Positions 32,944-42,036 of a stretch of 62,966 nt of DNA are shown here, piece after piece; position 1 is the first letter of the stretch; each line of letters begins with the position of its first letter. The position numbers were made by a program, and so were the translations under genes. Source of the DNA: Clostridia bacterium (GTDB lineage Bacteria > Bacillota > Clostridia > Oscillospirales > CAG-272); contig JAFPWV010000056.1 in the NCBI GenBank assembly GCA_017412675.1, positions 1-62,966 of the forward strand. Reading direction: 5' to 3'. A model generated the notes under the pieces. The model made no database searches and was not told the origin of the DNA. It was given only the letters and a program-made list of their open reading frames with translations.

Positions 32944-32972
32944 TTGACATTCCACCCCGAACGTGCTAAAAT
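32944..32972 (+). promoter_or_regulatory. Sigma-A promoter of the COG0523 GTPase gene
   Basis: -35 TTGACA (32944-32949), 17-bp spacer, -10 TAAAAT (32967-32972). Because transcription begins near 32979, an ATG at 32963 cannot be the start of the gene. Confidence 0.85.
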
Positions 32973-33013
32973 GTGGGATGAGATTTTTGCACCCGAAAGG
33001 AATGATGAAAACC

Positions 33014-34123
33014 ATGAAGAATACCGTCAAAATCGCCCTGTTGACCGGATATCTCGGCGCGGGCAAGACGACGCTTCTCAATCACATCCTCGCCAACACC
33101 GAAGGCATCCGCGCCGCCGTCATCGTCAACGACATCGGCGAGGTCAACATCGACGCCGCCCTCATCGAAAAAGCCGGCGCCGTCGAGCGCAACGACATGG
33201 TCCCCCTCATGAACGGCTGCATCTGCTGCACGCTGAAGGACGATCTGGCGGACGGTCTGCGCAGACTCGCGGCCTCCGGCAAGTTCGATTACATCATCAT
33301 CGAGGCCTCCGGTATCTGCGAGCCCCTTCCGATCGCGCAGACCATCGCGATGATCTGCGAGGAGAGCACCGAGGGCGGTCTGCCGATCGTGCTCGACAAC
33401 ATCGTCGCCGTAGTGGACGCCGCTCGGATGCGGGACGAATTCGACGACGGCAAGAAGCTCCTCGCCGAGGAGATCGACGAGGACGACGTCGAAAGCCTGC
33501 TCATCCAGCAGCTCGAATTCTGCAACACCGTCATCCTCAACAAGGCGGACCTCGTGAGCGAAGAGGACCTGAAGGAGCTTCGCGCGATCGTGCGGAGCCT
33601 GCAGAAGGACGCCGTGATCTATGAGGCGAAAAACTGCGATCTTCCCATCACGAAGCTGCTCAACACCGGGCTCTTCGATCTGGACGCCGCCCTGAACTCC
33701 GCCGCCTGGGTGGACGCGATGGAGCATCCGGAGGAGCACGAGAACCCCGAGGTGCTGGAATACGGCATCGAGACCTTCGTTTACTACCGCCGCAAGCCGT
33801 TCTGCCTCCCCGCCCTCGACGCGCTGTGCGAGGACTGGTTCCCGGGCGTGATCCGCACGAAGGGCATGGTCTGGTACCGCGAGGACCCGGACATGGCGTA
33901 CATCCTCGAACAGTCCGGACGGCAGATCTCGGAGCAGCAGGCGGGCCTGTTCATCGCTTCCGCACCGAAGAAGGAACAGCGGGAGCTTCTGAAGCGGTTC
34001 CCCGAGGCCAAGGAGACGTGGGACCCGGTGTACGGCGACCGGATGATCAAGCTGGTGTTCATCGGACGCAGCATGGATCGCGCGGACATCGAGGCGCACC
34101 TCGACGCGTGCCTGACGGACTGA
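33014..34123 (+). CDS. COG0523 (CobW/ZNG1-like) G3E-family GTPase
   Basis: 369 residues from ATG 33014 (MKNTVKIALL); in-frame ATGs at 33002 and 33005 are alternatives but sit almost on the AAAGGA. N-terminal GTPase: Walker A TGYLGAGKTTLLN, the metal-binding CxCC motif in NGCICCTLKDDLADG, IIIEASGICEPLP, and NKADLVSEEDLKELR. C-terminal CobW_C domain (PGVIRTKGMVWYREDPD). Members insert metals (zinc, cobalt, others) into client proteins. The client is not evident; no Zur-like box seen. A GNAT gene follows after 9 bases. Confidence 0.9.
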   Translation: MKNTVKIALLTGYLGAGKTTLLNHILANTEGIRAAVIVNDIGEVNIDAALIEKAGAVERNDMVPLMNGCICCTLKDDLADGLRRLAASGKFDYIIIEASGICEPLPIAQTIAMICEESTEGGLPIVLDNIVAVVDAARMRDEFDDGKKLLAEEIDEDDVESLLIQQLEFCNTVILNKADLVSEEDLKELRAIVRSLQKDAVIYEAKNCDLPITKLLNTGLFDLDAALNSAAWVDAMEHPEEHENPEVLEYGIETFVYYRRKPFCLPALDALCEDWFPGVIRTKGMVWYREDPDMAYILEQSGRQISEQQAGLFIASAPKKEQRELLKRFPEAKETWDPVYGDRMIKLVFIGRSMDRADIEAHLDACLTD

Positions 34124-34132
34124 GGACGGGCC

Positions 34133-34681
34133 ATGCGATTCGGACCGCTCACCTTCCGGGACAGGACCGGGGCAGATATCGTCATCCGGAACGCGGCGCC
34201 TGAGGATGCCGACGCGCTGATCCGCTATCTGAAGGTCATCTCCGCCGAGACGCCCTACCTTGTCCGGGAGCCGGAGGAGATCACGATCACGGCGGAGGCG
34301 GAGCGGGCGTTCCTCGAGGGGCTCATGGAATCGGAGCGGGACCTCATGCTCGCCGCATTTGCGGACGGGCGGCATATCGGGAACTGCTCGATCATGAGCG
34401 TCGGGCCGCAGCTGCGGTACCGGCACCGGTGCAGCGTCGGGATCGCGCTCTATCGGGAATTCTGGGGCAGGGGCATCGGCCGGAAGATGATGGAGACCGC
34501 ACTCGACGCCGCGCGTCAGGCCGGATACGAGCAGGCGGAGCTTGAAGCGGTCGCAGGCAACACGGCCGCCGTCTCGCTGTATGAATCGCTCGGATTCGTG
34601 ACCTGCGGCACGCTCCCGTGCAACATGAAATACAAAGACGGGCGTTACGCCGACACCGTCTGGATGATGAAAAGGCTGTGA
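34133..34681 (+). CDS. GNAT family N-acetyltransferase
   Basis: 182 residues. RimJ/RimL-like fold: acetyl-CoA pyrophosphate loop GIALYREFWGRGIGRKMMETAL (R/Q-x-x-G-x-G/A form RGIGRK), and LEAVAGNTAAVSLYESLGF near the C-terminus. N-terminal IVIRNAAPEDADALIRYL is the usual first helix. Substrate (small molecule or protein amine) unknown. Cotranscribed with the GTPase upstream. Confidence 0.88.
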   Translation: MRFGPLTFRDRTGADIVIRNAAPEDADALIRYLKVISAETPYLVREPEEITITAEAERAFLEGLMESERDLMLAAFADGRHIGNCSIMSVGPQLRYRHRCSVGIALYREFWGRGIGRKMMETALDAARQAGYEQAELEAVAGNTAAVSLYESLGFVTCGTLPCNMKYKDGRYADTVWMMKRL

Positions 34682-34690
34682 AGCCGCCAA

Positions 34691-34717
34691 AAAAGACCGT
34701 TTCGTCACGGTCTTTTT
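34691..34717. terminator. Bidirectional terminator between the GNAT gene and dnaE
   Basis: AAAAGACCGT (34691-34700) and ACGGTCTTTTTT with a TTCGTC loop. A-rich on one side and T-rich on the other, it serves the convergent transcripts of both strands. Confidence 0.92.
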
Positions 34718-34723
34718 TGCATC

Positions 34724-37700
34724 TCACCGGCATACGACGTTCTCTTCTCCGAGGATCTCGCAGAGCTCTGCGAGGACGAACGGGGAGGGCTGGATGCCGA
34801 CGGGGGGCTTGAGATATTCGTTTTTCGCCGCCGAATAGAAGGTCGCGGGGGCATAGCCGGAGAAGATCGCGCAGAAGGCACGGGCGCGGCGGTATGCCTC
34901 GGATTCCTCCGACGGCACGCGCAGATAGATCTTCCGCGGCGCTTCGGGAGAAGTTCCGGAGGACGGCGGCTCCTGCGGGCGCTTCTCATACGAGGGATGC
35001 GCGGGCGCCGGGTCCTGCTTCGGCCGGTCGGCATACGAGGTCCTCGGCGGTGCGGCGAGCATGTCTTCCGCCGGGATCTCGTCGGCGCGGGAATCCGGCA
35101 GCAGCTCGATCGCGCGGTCGGCCAGCAGCTTGACCTCCTCGTCCTCCCGGGCGGACAGCGTCCCCGCGACGGCGATGACCGAGTCGAAGACCAGAAGATG
35201 CCCGTATTTTTCAAGCACCTTCGGGAAGAAGAGCACCTCCATCGACGCCGTCGCGTCTTCGATCGTCACGAACGCCATCTGGTCGCCGTTCTTCGTCGCC
35301 TTGTTCACGCGCTTCGTCACCGATCCGGCGATCGTCACGCGGCTGCGGTCGGCGTATTCCGGCGTGCCCTCCGCGTCCGCCATGTTCTCCGCGCCGTCGT
35401 CCTCCCCTTCGGCAGGTTCGGCGAAGGACGCGCGGATATCGCGGATGCGGGCCGGCCGGATCCGTTCGAGGTGCTGCCCGTAGTCGTCGAGGATGCTCCC
35501 CGAGAGGTAGAGCCCGCAGCTCTCCTTCTCGAGCGCGAGCTTCTCCCTGGCGGTGAACTCCGGCAGCGGCGGGTATTCGATCCGCGGGATCTTCGGCTTC
35601 GCGCTCTGGTCGGCGTCGAACAGTCCGATCTGCGCGTCGTCGATGTTTGCGGCAGCCTGACTTCGCCGCTCGAGCACGAGCTCGTACACGGCGAGCAGAC
35701 GGCTCCGCGCCACCCCGAGGGAATCGAGCGCCCCGGATTTGATGAGCGTTTCGAGCTGCTTCTTATTGAGCTCCCGCCCGCTCATCCGTTCGATGAAGTC
35801 GTCGAAATCGCGGAACATGCCGCCCGTCTCCCGCTCCTCGACGATCTTCTGGATGAAGCTCGCGCCGATGTTCTTGAGCGCGGTCAGCCCGTACCGGATC
35901 GCGTTCCCCTCGACGTGAAAGTCGCCGCGGCTCCGGTTGATGTCCGGCGGGAGGACGGCGATCCCCTGCTTCGCGCAGTCGGCGGTGTATTCCGCGATCT
36001 TGTCGGAGGAATTCAGGACCGAGGTGAGGAGCGCGCTCTCGTATTCGCGGGGATAATGCGTCTTGAGATAGGCCGTGCGGAAAGAGAGCACCGCATAAGC
36101 CGCGGCGTGGGATTTGTTGAAGGCGTAATTGGCGAAGCTGACGATGTCCTCGAAGAGCTTCACGGCGTCCTCTTCGGCGATCCCGCGCTCCTTCGCACCG
36201 TCGAGGAAGGACTGACGCTCGCTTTCAAGCACGCCCGCCTTCTTTTTCGAGATCGCGCGGCGAACGACGTCCGCGTGGCCGAAGGAATACCCGGCGATCT
36301 CGCGGAAGATCTGCATGACCTGCTCCTGATACACGATGCAGCCGTAGGTCACGTCGAGGATCGGGGCGAGCTTCGGGGTACAGTAGGTGATCTTTGACGG
36401 ATCGTGCCGCGCCTCGATGTAGCGCGGGATGGAGTCCATCGGCCCAGGGCGGTAGAGCGCGATCGCCGCGATGATGTCGTCGATGCACCGCGGCTTGAGC
36501 TGGGTGAGCATCTGGCGCATCCCGGCGGATTCGAGCTGGAACACGCCGTCGCACCGGCCGGCCGAGATCGTGTCGTAGGTCGCGGGATCCCCGATGTCGA
36601 CCTTCGTGAGATCGAAGTCCGGGAGGCGTTCCCGGATCTGCCGCTCGGCGTGGTCGATGATCGTGAGGTAGCGGAGGGCGAGGAAGTCGAATTTCAGAAG
36701 CCCGAGCTCCGCGATGGTGTCCATGTCGAACTGCGTGACGATGATGCCGGAGTTGACCGACACGGGGACATACTCCGTCACGGGGAGATCGGTGATGACC
36801 ACCCCGGCAGCGTGCGTCGAGGCGTGGCGGGGCATCCCTTCGAGGGCGGCCGCGGTGTCGATCAGGCGCTTCACACGGTCGTCGCCGTCGTAGAGGCTCT
36901 TCAGCTCGGGGCTCGCTTCCATCGCCTTCGCGAGCGTCATGCCGAGGGCCTGCGGGATCTGCTTCGCCACGGCGTCCACGTCGGCGTAGGGCATCCCGAG
37001 GGCGCGCCCCACGTCCCGGACCGCCGCACGCGCCGCGAGGGTCCCGAAGGTCACGATCTGCGCCGTGTGGTCCTCGCCGTACTTCTCACGCACATAAGCG
37101 ATGGCCTCGTCCCGGCGGTCGTAGCAGAAGTCGATGTCGAAGTCCGGCATACTCACCCGCTCGGGATTGAGGAAGCGCTCGAACAAGAGATCGAAGCGGA
37201 GCGGGTCGATGTCCGTGATCCCGACGAGGTAGGCGACAAGCGAGCCCGCGCCCGATCCGCGCCCCGGTCCGACGGGAATTCCCTTCTGCTTCGCGGCATG
37301 GACGAAGTCCCAGACGATCAGGTAGTATTCGGCGTAGCCCATCTGCCCGATGACCGAGAGCTCGTAGTCGACGCGGGAGAGGTAGTCCTCGCGCGAAAAC
37401 GGCGATCCGGGGACGATGTGGCCGTCCGCGATCTTCTTTTCAAAGCCTTCGAGCGCGAGGGAACGGAGGTATTCGCCGGGAGCCATCCCGTTCTCCGGGG
37501 TGTAGCGCGGGAGCTTGATCTTCCCGAACTCGAAATCGAACGCGCACATGTCGGCGATCTTCACGGTGTTTTCGAGCGCGCCTTCGTAATCCCGGAAGAG
37601 CTTCTCCATCTCCGGGGTGTTCTTGTAGTAGAACTCGTCCGTCTCGAATCCCACGGGATTGCCATCGGCGACGGTGTTCCCGGTCTGGATGCATACGAGG

Positions 37701-38359
37701 ACGTTCTGCGTCTCGGCGTCCGCCTTTTTAATATAGTGGACGTCGTTCGTCGCCGCCATCGGGATGCCCGTGCGCTCCGACAGCCGCCGGATCCCCTCGC
37801 AGACGACCGGATCGTCGCGCAGGCGGTGATTCTGCAGCTCGAGATAGAAATTGCCGTGGCCGAACGCACGTTCCAGCCGCAGGGCGTACTCCTCGGCCTT
37901 GTCGTATTCCCCGGCTACGATCGCGCGCGGGATGTACCCGGCGAGGCAGGCGGAGAGGCAGATCAGCCCGTCCGTGTGCGCCTCGAGCAGATCCGTATCG
38001 ATCCGCGGGCGCGAATAAAAGCCCTCGGTGAAGCCCTTCGACACGAGGGTGATGAGATTCTGGTAGCCCGCCGCGTTCTTCGCCAAGAGGATGAGGTGGT
38101 TGGACGAGCCGTCGAGGTCGCGCTCCCGGTCGAAGCGGCTCCGGCGGGCGACGTAGACCTCGCAGCCGATGATCGGCTTGATCCCCTCCGCTTTGCAGGC
38201 CTTATAGAATTCGACCGCGCCGTACATGTTCCCGTGGTCGGTGATCGCCACGGCGCGGTGACCCGCCAGCTTCGCCGCCTTCGGGATATCCGCAATCCGG
38301 CACGCGCCGTCGAGCAGGCTGTATTCGCTGTGCAGATGCAGATGCACGAAATCCGCCAT
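34724..38359 (-). CDS. dnaE: DNA polymerase III subunit alpha, DnaE1 type
   Basis: 1211 residues. Replicative polymerase that in Firmicutes works beside PolC, extending primers on the lagging strand. PHP domain first (HLHLHSEYSLLDGACRI, AITDHGNMYG), then the polymerase core with GPGRGSGAGSLVAY, catalytic aspartates in MPDFDIDFCYDRRDE, YQEQVMQIFREIAGYS, and FNKSHAAAYAVLSF; helix-hairpin-helix region (LNKKQLETLIKSGALDSLG) and OB fold (VTIAGSVTKRVNKATKNGDQMAFVTIED). A Pro-rich linker near residues 1125-1160 precedes a last small domain. Twelve bases after whiA. Confidence 0.96.
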   Translation of the reverse strand: MADFVHLHLHSEYSLLDGACRIADIPKAAKLAGHRAVAITDHGNMYGAVEFYKACKAEGIKPIIGCEVYVARRSRFDRERDLDGSSNHLILLAKNAAGYQNLITLVSKGFTEGFYSRPRIDTDLLEAHTDGLICLSACLAGYIPRAIVAGEYDKAEEYALRLERAFGHGNFYLELQNHRLRDDPVVCEGIRRLSERTGIPMAATNDVHYIKKADAETQNVLVCIQTGNTVADGNPVGFETDEFYYKNTPEMEKLFRDYEGALENTVKIADMCAFDFEFGKIKLPRYTPENGMAPGEYLRSLALEGFEKKIADGHIVPGSPFSREDYLSRVDYELSVIGQMGYAEYYLIVWDFVHAAKQKGIPVGPGRGSGAGSLVAYLVGITDIDPLRFDLLFERFLNPERVSMPDFDIDFCYDRRDEAIAYVREKYGEDHTAQIVTFGTLAARAAVRDVGRALGMPYADVDAVAKQIPQALGMTLAKAMEASPELKSLYDGDDRVKRLIDTAAALEGMPRHASTHAAGVVITDLPVTEYVPVSVNSGIIVTQFDMDTIAELGLLKFDFLALRYLTIIDHAERQIRERLPDFDLTKVDIGDPATYDTISAGRCDGVFQLESAGMRQMLTQLKPRCIDDIIAAIALYRPGPMDSIPRYIEARHDPSKITYCTPKLAPILDVTYGCIVYQEQVMQIFREIAGYSFGHADVVRRAISKKKAGVLESERQSFLDGAKERGIAEEDAVKLFEDIVSFANYAFNKSHAAAYAVLSFRTAYLKTHYPREYESALLTSVLNSSDKIAEYTADCAKQGIAVLPPDINRSRGDFHVEGNAIRYGLTALKNIGASFIQKIVEERETGGMFRDFDDFIERMSGRELNKKQLETLIKSGALDSLGVARSRLLAVYELVLERRSQAAANIDDAQIGLFDADQSAKPKIPRIEYPPLPEFTAREKLALEKESCGLYLSGSILDDYGQHLERIRPARIRDIRASFAEPAEGEDDGAENMADAEGTPEYADRSRVTIAGSVTKRVNKATKNGDQMAFVTIEDATASMEVLFFPKVLEKYGHLLVFDSVIAVAGTLSAREDEEVKLLADRAIELLPDSRADEIPAEDMLAAPPRTSYADRPKQDPAPAHPSYEKRPQEPPSSGTSPEAPRKIYLRVPSEESEAYRRARAFCAIFSGYAPATFYSAAKNEYLKPPVGIQPSPFVLAELCEILGEENVVCR

Positions 38360-38371
38360 GCTGCGCCTCCT

Positions 38372-39109
38372 TTACTCTGTTTGCCCGCCGGGGCCGTCAT
38401 CGCATCGCGCCGCCTCGAGCAGTCTTTCGAGCCGGTGGCGCATCCCGGACTTCGAGACCGGCGGATCGGAGAGCTTCCCGAGGTCCTCGAGCGTGAGCTG
38501 GGGATTGGCCTCCCGCGCCTCCGCCGCCGCGCGCACCTCCGCCGGGAGACGGTCGTACCGTCCCGACGCCCGGAGCTTCGCCGCCGCATGGGCGACCTTT
38601 TCCGCCGCCGCGAGCTGCTTCGCAATGTTCGCCGTGTCGAAATTCACCTGCCGGTTGACGTTCCCGCGGAATTCCCGCTCGATCTTCACGTTCATGAAGT
38701 CGAACGCCTCGCCCGTCGCGCCGATGAACGCGAGGAAGTCCCCGATGGTCTCCGCCGCGCGCAGGGTGAGCACGGGCCTGCCCCGCCGATGCGCCTCGCC
38801 GAAGAAGAAGCCGCATTCCGCGAGGATCTGCGCCGCGGTACGGGCAAACTCCCCGTCGTGAAAGGCGAGGTCGAGCTGATAGGACTTCGCGGGATCCGAG
38901 ACCGAGCCCCAGCGGAGAAAAAGGGTGCGCAGCAAAACGCCGCGGCACCCCTCGCACCGGCACCTTCTGAAAACCTCTTCGAGAGCGGCGGCCGCATGGT
39001 CCTCGTCCCCGAGCGCCGCGCAGTCATCCGCCGTGTGCCGGCAGCATTTCTTTTTGATCTCCGCTTCCGCGAGCGTGGTTTTTACTTTCTGCGAAAAGGA
39101 AGGTTCCAT
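38372..39109 (-). CDS. whiA: WhiA-type sporulation/cell-division regulator, shortened at the N-terminus
   Basis: 245 residues; WhiA is usually about 300-320. The beginning (SFSQKVKTTLAEAEIKKKCCR) matches the WhiA start, but about 70 residues of the first LAGLIDADG-like half are missing. The second half is present: LLRTLFLRWGSVSDPAKSYQLDL, then IGDFLAFIGATGEAFDFMNVKIEREFRGNVNRQVNFDTANIAK, and the C-terminal helix-turn-helix (NPQLTLEDLGKLSDPPVSKSGMRHRLERL), which binds DNA. Gene order murB-whiA supports the call; rapZ and yvcK, common between them, are absent. Confidence 0.87.
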   Translation of the reverse strand: MEPSFSQKVKTTLAEAEIKKKCCRHTADDCAALGDEDHAAAALEEVFRRCRCEGCRGVLLRTLFLRWGSVSDPAKSYQLDLAFHDGEFARTAAQILAECGFFFGEAHRRGRPVLTLRAAETIGDFLAFIGATGEAFDFMNVKIEREFRGNVNRQVNFDTANIAKQLAAAEKVAHAAAKLRASGRYDRLPAEVRAAAEAREANPQLTLEDLGKLSDPPVSKSGMRHRLERLLEAARCDDGPGGQTE

Positions 39110-39116
39110 GTTGCAC

Positions 39117-40031
39117 TCATTTCACGTGGATGATCTCGCATTCGAGCTCAACCCCGTAGTTTTTCAATACGACTTCCCGGATATGCCCGACGAGAGCGAG
39201 AACGTCACGGGAGGTCGCGCCGCCGCGGTTGACGATGAAGCCGGCGTGCTTTTCGGACACCTCCGCGCCGCCGATGCGAAATCCCTTGAGGCCGCTCTCC
39301 TCGACCATCTGGCCGACGAAATGCCCTTCGGGCCGCTTGAAGACGCTCCCCGCGCTGGGATATTCGAGCGGCTGCTTCGCCACCCGGCGCCCGGCGATGT
39401 CGTTCATCTTCGCCCCGATCTCCTCCCGATTCCCGGGCACGAGCCGGAACGAGGCTGCGAGGACGATGCGGTCCGTGTGCTTATAGACGCTGTCCCGGTA
39501 GCCGTAGGCGTGCTCCGCGAGCGGGATCGAAACGATCTCTCCGGAGGCGGGATCGAAGGCGGTGCTCTCCTCGAGGACGTCCTTGATCTCCCCGCCGTAC
39601 GCACCGGCGTTCATCACGACCGCGCCGCCCACCGATCCGGGGATCCCGTAGGCGAATTCCAGTCCCGCGAGCGAGGCGTCCCGCGCCTTCTTGCAGACGG
39701 AAGAGAGCGACGCGCCCGCCTCCGCCGTGAGCAGATCCCCGTCGAGGGTGATCGCGTCGAGCGCGGAGGACGAGATGACCGCGCCGTCATATCCCGCGTC
39801 GTCGAAGAGCACATTGCTCCCGTTGCCGAGGACGAAGAAGCGCGTCTCCGTTTCATGCGCGGCCCTGACCGCGGCGGTGAAGGCCTCCCGCGTCCGGGGC
39901 ACGAGATAGAGCGCGGCGGGTCCCCCGATGCGGAAGGAGGTGTGCCGGCTCATGGGCTCGTCAAAGCAAACGGAAAGATCCTCTCCGTACGTCCCGGCCC
40001 ATGCGGCGAGCTTGCCGATCGTGTCGTTCAT
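39117..40031 (-). CDS. murB: UDP-N-acetylenolpyruvoylglucosamine reductase
   Basis: 304 residues. FAD enzyme that reduces UDP-GlcNAc-enolpyruvate to UDP-MurNAc in peptidoglycan synthesis. Motifs: RHTSFRIGGPAALYL, VLGNGSNVLFDDAGYDG, the FAD-binding GIPGSVGGAVVMNAGAYGGE, the proton-donor Ser in SAGSVFKRPEG, and C-terminal HAGFIVNRGGATSRDVL: type II MurB as in Firmicutes. Its ATG shares an ATGA with the upstream HAD gene. Confidence 0.96.
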   Translation of the reverse strand: MNDTIGKLAAWAGTYGEDLSVCFDEPMSRHTSFRIGGPAALYLVPRTREAFTAAVRAAHETETRFFVLGNGSNVLFDDAGYDGAVISSSALDAITLDGDLLTAEAGASLSSVCKKARDASLAGLEFAYGIPGSVGGAVVMNAGAYGGEIKDVLEESTAFDPASGEIVSIPLAEHAYGYRDSVYKHTDRIVLAASFRLVPGNREEIGAKMNDIAGRRVAKQPLEYPSAGSVFKRPEGHFVGQMVEESGLKGFRIGGAEVSEKHAGFIVNRGGATSRDVLALVGHIREVVLKNYGVELECEIIHVK

Positions 40032-40741
40032 GATTTCCCTCCGTCGAGCAGATCCCGGATTTCGGACAGTTTTCCGACCGTGTAGGTGAGCGCGCGTCCG
40101 CCGTCCCCTTCCTCTTTCGGATCGAAGCGGCAGATGTCGAGCCCGTAGGCGATCGCGCCGTCGCAGTCCGAGGTCAGGGAGTCGCCGATCACGAGGACCG
40201 AGGACTTCTCCGGCCGACCGAGCGCGGCGAACACGGCGTCAAAATAGGCAGCCGAGGGTTTCTGGACGCCCAGCTCCTCCGAGACGAACATCCCCTCGAA
40301 GTACGGCGCGATGGCCGATTTCGCAAAGCGTTTCCGCTGGATGCGAGAGATGCCGTTGGTGACGATGAACATCCGGTAATGCCCCGCGAGATCCCGGCAG
40401 AGCGCCTCCGCCCCGTCGATGAGGCAGGACTGCTCCCCGAGCGATTCGATGTAGGCGTCCCTCAGAAACGCGGCATACGAGAAGAGGTCGTCCCCCTCCG
40501 CCGCGCCGCATTCCTCGAGCAGGAGGCGGAACCGCTCGAGCTTGAGGCTTTCGAGGTCGATCTCCCGCCGCTCGAGCTTCTTCCAGAGGCTGTCATTGAT
40601 CTCGGAATAGCGCCGGTAAAGCGCGTCCGTATAGACGAGGCCTCCCTTCACCGCCGTTTCCCGGAAGGCGAGCTCCTCCGCCCGGGTGAAATCGAACAGG
40701 GTATTGTCCGCGTCAAAGAGTAGGATCTGATACCGGCTCAT
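40028..40741 (-). CDS. HAD-IA hydrolase, YjjG-like pyrimidine 5'-nucleotidase family
   Basis: 237 residues. HAD motif I LLFDADNTLFDF (nucleophile Asp and Asp+2), helical cap, motif II IVTNGIS, motif III lysine in GVQKPSAAYF, motif IV IGDSLTSDCDGA. The sequence follows the YjjG/YfnB group, which dephosphorylates (non-canonical) pyrimidine nucleotides; the exact substrate is not determined by sequence. Overlaps tyrS upstream and murB downstream by 4 bases each. Confidence 0.88.
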   Translation of the reverse strand: MSRYQILLFDADNTLFDFTRAEELAFRETAVKGGLVYTDALYRRYSEINDSLWKKLERREIDLESLKLERFRLLLEECGAAEGDDLFSYAAFLRDAYIESLGEQSCLIDGAEALCRDLAGHYRMFIVTNGISRIQRKRFAKSAIAPYFEGMFVSEELGVQKPSAAYFDAVFAALGRPEKSSVLVIGDSLTSDCDGAIAYGLDICRFDPKEEGDGGRALTYTVGKLSEIRDLLDGGKS

Positions 40742-41961
40742 TTCGTAAACTTGTGGAAATTCTTCTTGCCCTTGCGGATGATGACGCCGTCCCCGTCGAA
40801 GCGCGATTCCTCGACCGCGATCGAAACATCCGCGACCTTGTCGTCGCCGACGAACACGCCGCCCTGCTGGATCGTCCGGCGCGCGTCGGATTTCGTCGTG
40901 CAGAGTCCCGCCTTGACGAGCAGATCGATCACGGTGATCTTTCCGTCCGTGAAGTCCTCTGCGTTAAGCGCGGTCGTCGGCATGTTGGAATTGTCCGCGC
41001 CGCCGCCGAAGAGCGCCTTTGCCGCAGCCTCGGCCTTCTTCGCCTCTTCTTCGCCGTGCACGAGCTTCGTGAGCTCCCACGCGAGGATCTCCTTCGCCCG
41101 GTTGAGCTGGCTGCCCTCCCATTTGTCCATCGCGTCGATCTCCTCGAGCGGGAGGAAGGTGAGCATGCGGATGCATTTCAGAACGTCCGCGTCGCCCACG
41201 TTGCGCCAGTACTGGTAGAACTCGAAGGGGCTGGTCTTGTTCGGATCGAGCCAGACGGCGTTGCCCGCGGTCTTGCCCATCTTCTTGCCCTGCGCGTCCG
41301 TCAGAAGGGTGATCGTCATCGCGTGGGCGTCCTTACCGAGCTTTCTGCGGATGAGCTCCGTACCGCCGAGCATATTCGACCACTGGTCGTCGCCGCCGAA
41401 CTGCATGTTGCAGCCGTAGTGCTGGTACAGGTAGTAGAAGTCGTAGGACTGCATGATCATGTAGTTGAATTCGAGGAAGGACAGGCCGTGCTCCATTCTC
41501 TGCTTGTAGCATTCTGCGCGGAGCATATTGTTGACGGAGAAGCACGCGCCGACCTCGCGCAGAAGGCCGACGTAATTGAGGTTCATCAGCCAGTCCGCGT
41601 TGTTCACCATCATCGCCTTGCCCTCTCCGAAGTCGATGAAGCGCTCCATCTGCTTCTTGAAGCATTCGGCATTGTGGTCGATGTCTTCACGGGTCAGCAT
41701 TTTCCGCATGTCCGTGCGTCCGGAGGGGTCGCCGATCATGGTCGTGCCGCCGCCGATCAGGGCGATGGGACGGTTGCCCGCCATCTGCAGCCGCTTCATC
41801 AGCGTCAGCGCCATGAAATGCCCCGCCGTGAGACTGTCCGCCGTGCAGTCAAAGCCGATATAGAAGGTGGCCTTGCCCGCGTTGATCATGTTTTTGATCT
41901 CTTCCTCGTCCGTCACCTGCGCGATGAGTCCGCGCGCTTTCAGTTCGTCGTAAATTGTCAT
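40738..41961 (-). CDS. tyrS: Tyrosyl-tRNA synthetase
   Basis: 407 residues. Class I synthetase. Active-site residues in FYIGFDCTADSLTAGHFMALTLM (HIGH-like AGHF), LIGGGTTMIGDPSGRTDMR, tyrosine-binding QSYDFYYLYQHYGCNMQFGGDDQW, and the KMSKS equivalent GKKMGKTAGNAVWLD. C-terminal S4 RNA-binding domain (VIDLLVKAGLCTTKSDARRTIQQGGVFVG). The 75-base gap upstream is too short for a T-box, so tRNA-sensing control is unlikely here. Confidence 0.96.
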   Translation of the reverse strand: MTIYDELKARGLIAQVTDEEEIKNMINAGKATFYIGFDCTADSLTAGHFMALTLMKRLQMAGNRPIALIGGGTTMIGDPSGRTDMRKMLTREDIDHNAECFKKQMERFIDFGEGKAMMVNNADWLMNLNYVGLLREVGACFSVNNMLRAECYKQRMEHGLSFLEFNYMIMQSYDFYYLYQHYGCNMQFGGDDQWSNMLGGTELIRRKLGKDAHAMTITLLTDAQGKKMGKTAGNAVWLDPNKTSPFEFYQYWRNVGDADVLKCIRMLTFLPLEEIDAMDKWEGSQLNRAKEILAWELTKLVHGEEEAKKAEAAAKALFGGGADNSNMPTTALNAEDFTDGKITVIDLLVKAGLCTTKSDARRTIQQGGVFVGDDKVADVSIAVEESRFDGDGVIIRKGKKNFHKFTK

Positions 41962-42036
41962 GAAATTGATTCTCCTGTATGATTGATGGCTTTTTATCGT
42001 GGATCGGCAAGCGGATCGCCCGCCGTGCTTTTGGGG

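Noticed and set aside
32963-33013. Upstream ATG at 32963 as start of the COG0523 GTPase
   Set aside because: It lies within the promoter, before the transcription start.
34997-39133. Long plus-strand frames over dnaE and whiA
   Set aside because: Antisense to well-motifed dnaE; composition typical of third-position G/C bias.
41962-42036. T-box before tyrS
   Set aside because: The gap is 75 bases and lacks the T-box sequence and a terminator.
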